A stretch of 64,000 nucleotides of DNA from Aselliscus stoliczkanus (Eukaryota; Chordata; Mammalia; Chiroptera; Hipposideridae): assembly GCA_033961575.1 (NCBI GenBank), contig CM066727.1, positions 86,302,501 to 86,366,500 on the forward strand, in the 5' to 3' direction. Of this stretch, positions 60,505 through 64,000 are shown one piece after another. Position 1 is the first letter of the stretch. The number at the start of each line of letters is the position of its first letter. The notes beneath the pieces are model-generated. The model was given only the letters and a program-made list of their open reading frames with translations, had not been told where the DNA came from and ran no database searches. Made by a program: the position numbers and the translations under genes.

Positions 60505-62769
60505 TTTGGCTGCCTCTATGTGTTTGTTTCTATGTATTAAGTAGATCTGCTATAGTTCCCAGTCTTGCTGGGTCGCCTATGTAATAGGTGCCCTGTGGAG
60601 CCCAGTGGCACAGTCTCCCTGATCATCTACACTGGGTGCTCCATGAGTGTCCCCTGTGTGGGTTGTTGTGTGTGCCTTTCTATTATATTTGAGCCTTGAT
60701 TGCAATTAACATGTCTGTGGGTGTGATTGACCCTCAGGTTGACTGGCTGTAAGATTTGGCCATGTCCATAGCTTAGGGGCTGCTGTGTGGGGTTGAGGGG
60801 TAGGTGGTAGGGGTTGGGGCTTACCACACAGAGCAGGATTCACCACAGAAGGCTGTGGTGTCTGTTGAGACTGCACTTTGGGTGGGCCACTTGTGGAGCT
60901 AACTGGGTGGTGCTGTGCTGTGGTTTGAAGCCAATCTCCAAATATGTTGGTTCTGGGGCCTCTGGGAGGGGCTATGGTGCAGGCCCAAATCAGCCACTGC
61001 CTGTGACCAGCTGGAAACTACCTGGTAGAAGTTACAAAACAATCAATGGTGGGTTGCTGCCTGTACTGGACCTGGAGGTTTGTGGGTGAGTCAACGATGT
61101 GAACCACAGATGGCTGCCACCAGACCCAATCTGGGGTAGCTCCACAAAAAGCCAGGACACTCTGAGGCTCCAAACCTGTGGTATGGAGTTGGGTGTGGAG
61201 GGGTCTCAGTGAGTCACCAAGATGGAGCAAGCTGAGCTCACCAGGCCAATCAGATCCAGATTTGACTATGGGCATGGGGGAGGTGCTCAACACAGGAAAG
61301 ATGGCGCCTGCCTGCTGACTGCATGGGAGGAAGACTCCACACAGGGAAAATGGCAGCTGTCTTCCACCCCTCGCCTGAAGTCATACACCTCAGTATGCCC
61401 CTCATATGTCTCCTACTCCCCTGAGTCACTGTCCCTCCACTGGAGCCCAAGATGAGTGTTCAGGAGTGAGAGAGTCTGTGTGTGGGCCATTTAAGAGGAT
61501 GTCTGGATTTCCTGCATCCTTCGGTCCAACCCAGAGAGTCAGAACCCCAACTGTTTTTCACAGCCAGATGTTGAGGAAGCTCCTCTTCCTGGTCCTAGTA
61601 GTCTGGGCTGGGGAGCCTGGAATGGGGCCAGGATCACTCGCTCCTCTGTGGGGAACCTCTGTGGCTAAGATATCCCTCCCAATTTTCACCTGCCATACAG
61701 AAGTTTGGGGCCAGCCTGTTTCATGTTTCTGGCCCTCCTACTAGTCTTGACGTGGTTTCTTTATATCCTTAGTGGTAACATTTCTGGTCAGCTAAACTTC
61801 AGATGGTTCTCCATTTTGTTTGTTCTATAATTTAGTTGTAATTTTAATGTGGTCATGGGATAAGGCAAGCACAGTGTTTTTTTATTCCGCCATCTTGGGT
61901 TGTTCTCTCATCTGATTTTTTTCAAAGTACTTGCCTAAATTTCCCATTTCTGCTCTGTTTTACCACAATAGTTGATGTTATACATACAAAAATATGGATC
62001 TACAATAGTTTTCATTACTTTTTTACTTTGTGTATTTGGCATTTTCCATGTTATAAAGTTTATATTTTTAAGGATATACATTATCTATGTAGCTATTCTG
62101 TCAAATCCGTTGGAACTCGATTTTCTTTTGTTTTCCATTTCTTTCTTTTTTATTTTTTTCTTCTTTTCCTTTTCTGCACCTTATAATTTTATTTCAATAC
62201 ACATATTGCTAGTGCACTTCTCCAAGGCTTATCTAATTTTATTTATTCATTAATATACATAGTAAAAACAAAGCAGATTGCATTGAAATCTTTCTTAATT
62301 TCTTTTTTCCAATCATGCTTCTCTGCTAGATCCCGCTCCAAAAGCCATCTATTTATAATGAGTTTTTAAAGATCTTCCTAAGCATGGACATTCTCCTTTG
62401 TGGAATTTACATTCATTTTTTTCCAAGAGACTGCACAAACAGCAAACAGTTATGACAGGAAAATGCAAAGTAATCAGTGGTGCTCTTATTCATGATTTCT
62501 GTCAGGTTAGGCTGTTAGAAACCCAGAGATGTGAGGAGGAAAAAAAAAATGAAAAAATACAAAGATGGATTGTAGCTCCCATGGAAGGGGAAGATTTTGC
62601 TTCCTAGTTTAACCTATAATATCTGTAAGGATTGGTTTAGAGGCTCATTTGGATACCTGAAATGGGCTATGGTTCTATCAGAAGGCATCTAGGAGAAGAA
62701 AAGTCCAGAAATGCTCTAGGTACTGTGTTCCTTTTCTGCCTACTTCTCTACATTATTAAATAATAATAT

Positions 62770-62870
62770 TAGTAGCTGACTTTTCTTGGGTTTCACCATG
62801 TGTGTGCCAAATCCTTTGTGTACATGATCTCATTCAATCCTTACAACCCCAGAAAATCAGTTATTTCACA
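62770..62870 (-). repeat. MIR SINE remnant
   Basis: 'accatgtgtgtgccaaatcc', then 'tgtacatgatctcattcaatcc' and 'ttacaaccccagaaaatcag' fit antisense MIR. Confidence 0.7.
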
Positions 62871-63439
62871 ATAATAAAGTCAACCACAGTATATGGTACT
62901 ATGGCTTACTGGTCCACTAATGTGCATATTACATTTGGTATAACAAAATTAAACAATGAAAACATCTACTTTATATCTGTCTATAAAGGAACTGTACAGT
63001 AAGATTATATTTCTAAATGTATTGCTGTCGAAAAGAAATGCAATATTCTTCCCAAAAGCCTTGATAAGTGTTGGATTGAAAGCTTGAAAACACTTGGCAC
63101 TTTTCAATGACCTTTCTTCATTTACAGAAATGTCTTCTAATCAATGGTACACTTTAAGATACTACCCTATATAAAAAGGATCACCTATTTTAGATACGAA
63201 TCAAAATTAGCAGCAGTTATTTGCCTCCTTCTAAAGTACTACTGAGGGTAGCAGACATGTAGGCCAGTCACACTGCCTAACTTTGTGTAATCAAAGTGAC
63301 AGCAGAAGAGAAGAGAGAAAAGTGGAATAGAAGCAATACTGAATACATAAGTGGTATGAATTTTCCCCCAAATTATGAGATATAACATACATCAAAAGAC
63401 TTCAGCACACTCTTGGTAAGATAAAAACAGAGAAAACAC

Positions 63440-63860
63440 ATCAAGGCATATCATAGCCAAACTACTAAAAACCAAACATAAAGAGAAAACTTTAAAACCA
63501 ACCAGGTATAGGGTGCAGGGGCATAATAATGTCAAGGGAGGAACAATATGCCTTTGCACAAAGATGATGGAAACAACAGTTCAATAGTCTTCGACAACTG
63601 GTCAATGTAGAATTCTTTCAAAATATCTTTCAAAAACAAGGACAAAATGGAGATAACTGTTCCAGATAAACACAAGCTGAGGGAATTTGTTTTCATTAGA
63701 ACTGCATACTAAAGTAAATGATTTAGGTAGAAATTAAATGATTCTAAATATGATGTGCAAAACTGCAGGCAGAAATGAAGAGCACTGGAAAAACACATGC
63801 AGCAGAAAGTAACCACTTAAAGAAACTATCATGACTATGTTACAAACCATGCTTATGGTT
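63440..63860 (+). mobile_element. Ancient L1/HAL1 ORF1-region remnant
   Basis: 'atcaaggcatatcatagccaaac', then 'gataaacacaagctgagggaat', then 'gaagagcactggaaaaac' follow the sense strand of old L1M/HAL1 ORF1. Related to 5180-6130. It is non-coding. Confidence 0.65.
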
Positions 63861-64000
63861 TGACAAGATGTAGAGTTAAATATATAACAACAATAAAAGG
63901 CAGGGGATGAAATATAAACTGTGGAAAGATTTTGTACTTTATGGAAAGAGAGAAAGTGTTAATTTAAGGTAGAACCTAATAAGTAATGGATATATAAGCA

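Larger units (their letters stand above)
58165..61910 (-). mobile_element. Half-L1 element 3: same ORF2 deletion as element 2
   Basis: On the minus strand: 5' UTR (61910 to about 60505), ORF1 (60504 to about 59585, broken), ORF2 N-terminal piece (about 59560-59230), then the ORF2 C-terminal region (about 59220-58830) and a 3' UTR with two imperfect tandem units plus a partial third (58165-58830). The ORF2 junction (about 59221-59228) coincides with that of 43480-47140. Imperfect flanking repeats, tctgacttttt near 58151 and tctgattttttt near 61911, may be a decayed target duplication. Confidence 0.85.
61911..64000. other. Intergenic end of window
   Basis: A MIR remnant (about 62770-62870) and an ancient L1/HAL1 ORF1-region remnant (about 63440-63860) are visible. 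In 61925-62760 and 62880-63430 I see no gene or clear repeat. Confidence 0.7.

Noticed and set aside
1..64000. CRISPR arrays, operons, phage or bacterial mobile elements
   Set aside because: Spliced exons, SINE/LINE content and microsatellites show a mammalian nuclear genome. No regularly spaced direct repeats with unique spacers were seen.

Overview
The window is nuclear DNA from a placental mammal. It carries the 3' half of one neuronal gene, GPM6A (glycoprotein M6A, a four-span proteolipid of the PLP/DM20/M6 family), on the + strand, followed by about 30 kb of repeat-rich intergenic DNA. Evidence for a mammal is direct: five exons with consensus splice sites encode residues 78-278 of M6A, and they lie among L1, L2, MIR, MaLR-type and hAT remnants. 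I see no Alu, B1 or ruminant SINEs. The young repeats are an unusual tRNA-headed SINE, L1s with tandemly built 3' UTRs, and a small mariner MITE. Together they suggest a laurasiatherian, perhaps a bat. That is inference from repeat style, not proof.

Layout. 1-11188 is the 3' part of an intron with MIR, MaLR-like, SINE, ancient L1/HAL1 and L1 fragments and a long CT microsatellite. Exons lie at 11189-11345, 21081-21234, 26237-26313, 26882-26947 and 31410-31562 (stop codon included). The 3' UTR runs to about 33515, with candidate polyadenylation signals at 32783, 33002 and 33490. The introns hold L2, MIR, three young SINEs with target-site duplications (TSDs), a mariner MITE, and a GC-rich island of unknown origin at 12895-13215. 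Beyond the gene, 33520-64000 has no recognisable host gene.

The most striking structure is downstream of the gene. Three L1-derived elements on the minus strand (36520-39189, 43480-47140, 58165-61910) each reach a 5' UTR and carry ORF1, but lack the reverse-transcriptase part of ORF2. The first has an uninterrupted 290-codon ORF1, no ORF2 and a 13-bp TSD. The other two share one and the same internal ORF2 deletion junction. This is the architecture of 'half-L1' (HAL1-type) non-autonomous retrotransposons, in two distinct lineages, and their 3' UTRs grew by tandem duplication. A 28-bp L1 3'-end insertion with a 10-bp TSD sits inside one of them.

The five exons together make one splice-compatible reading frame. 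They encode TM2, TM3, the large disulfide-bonded extracellular loop, TM4 and the cytoplasmic tail of M6A. The first 77 residues lie upstream of this window.
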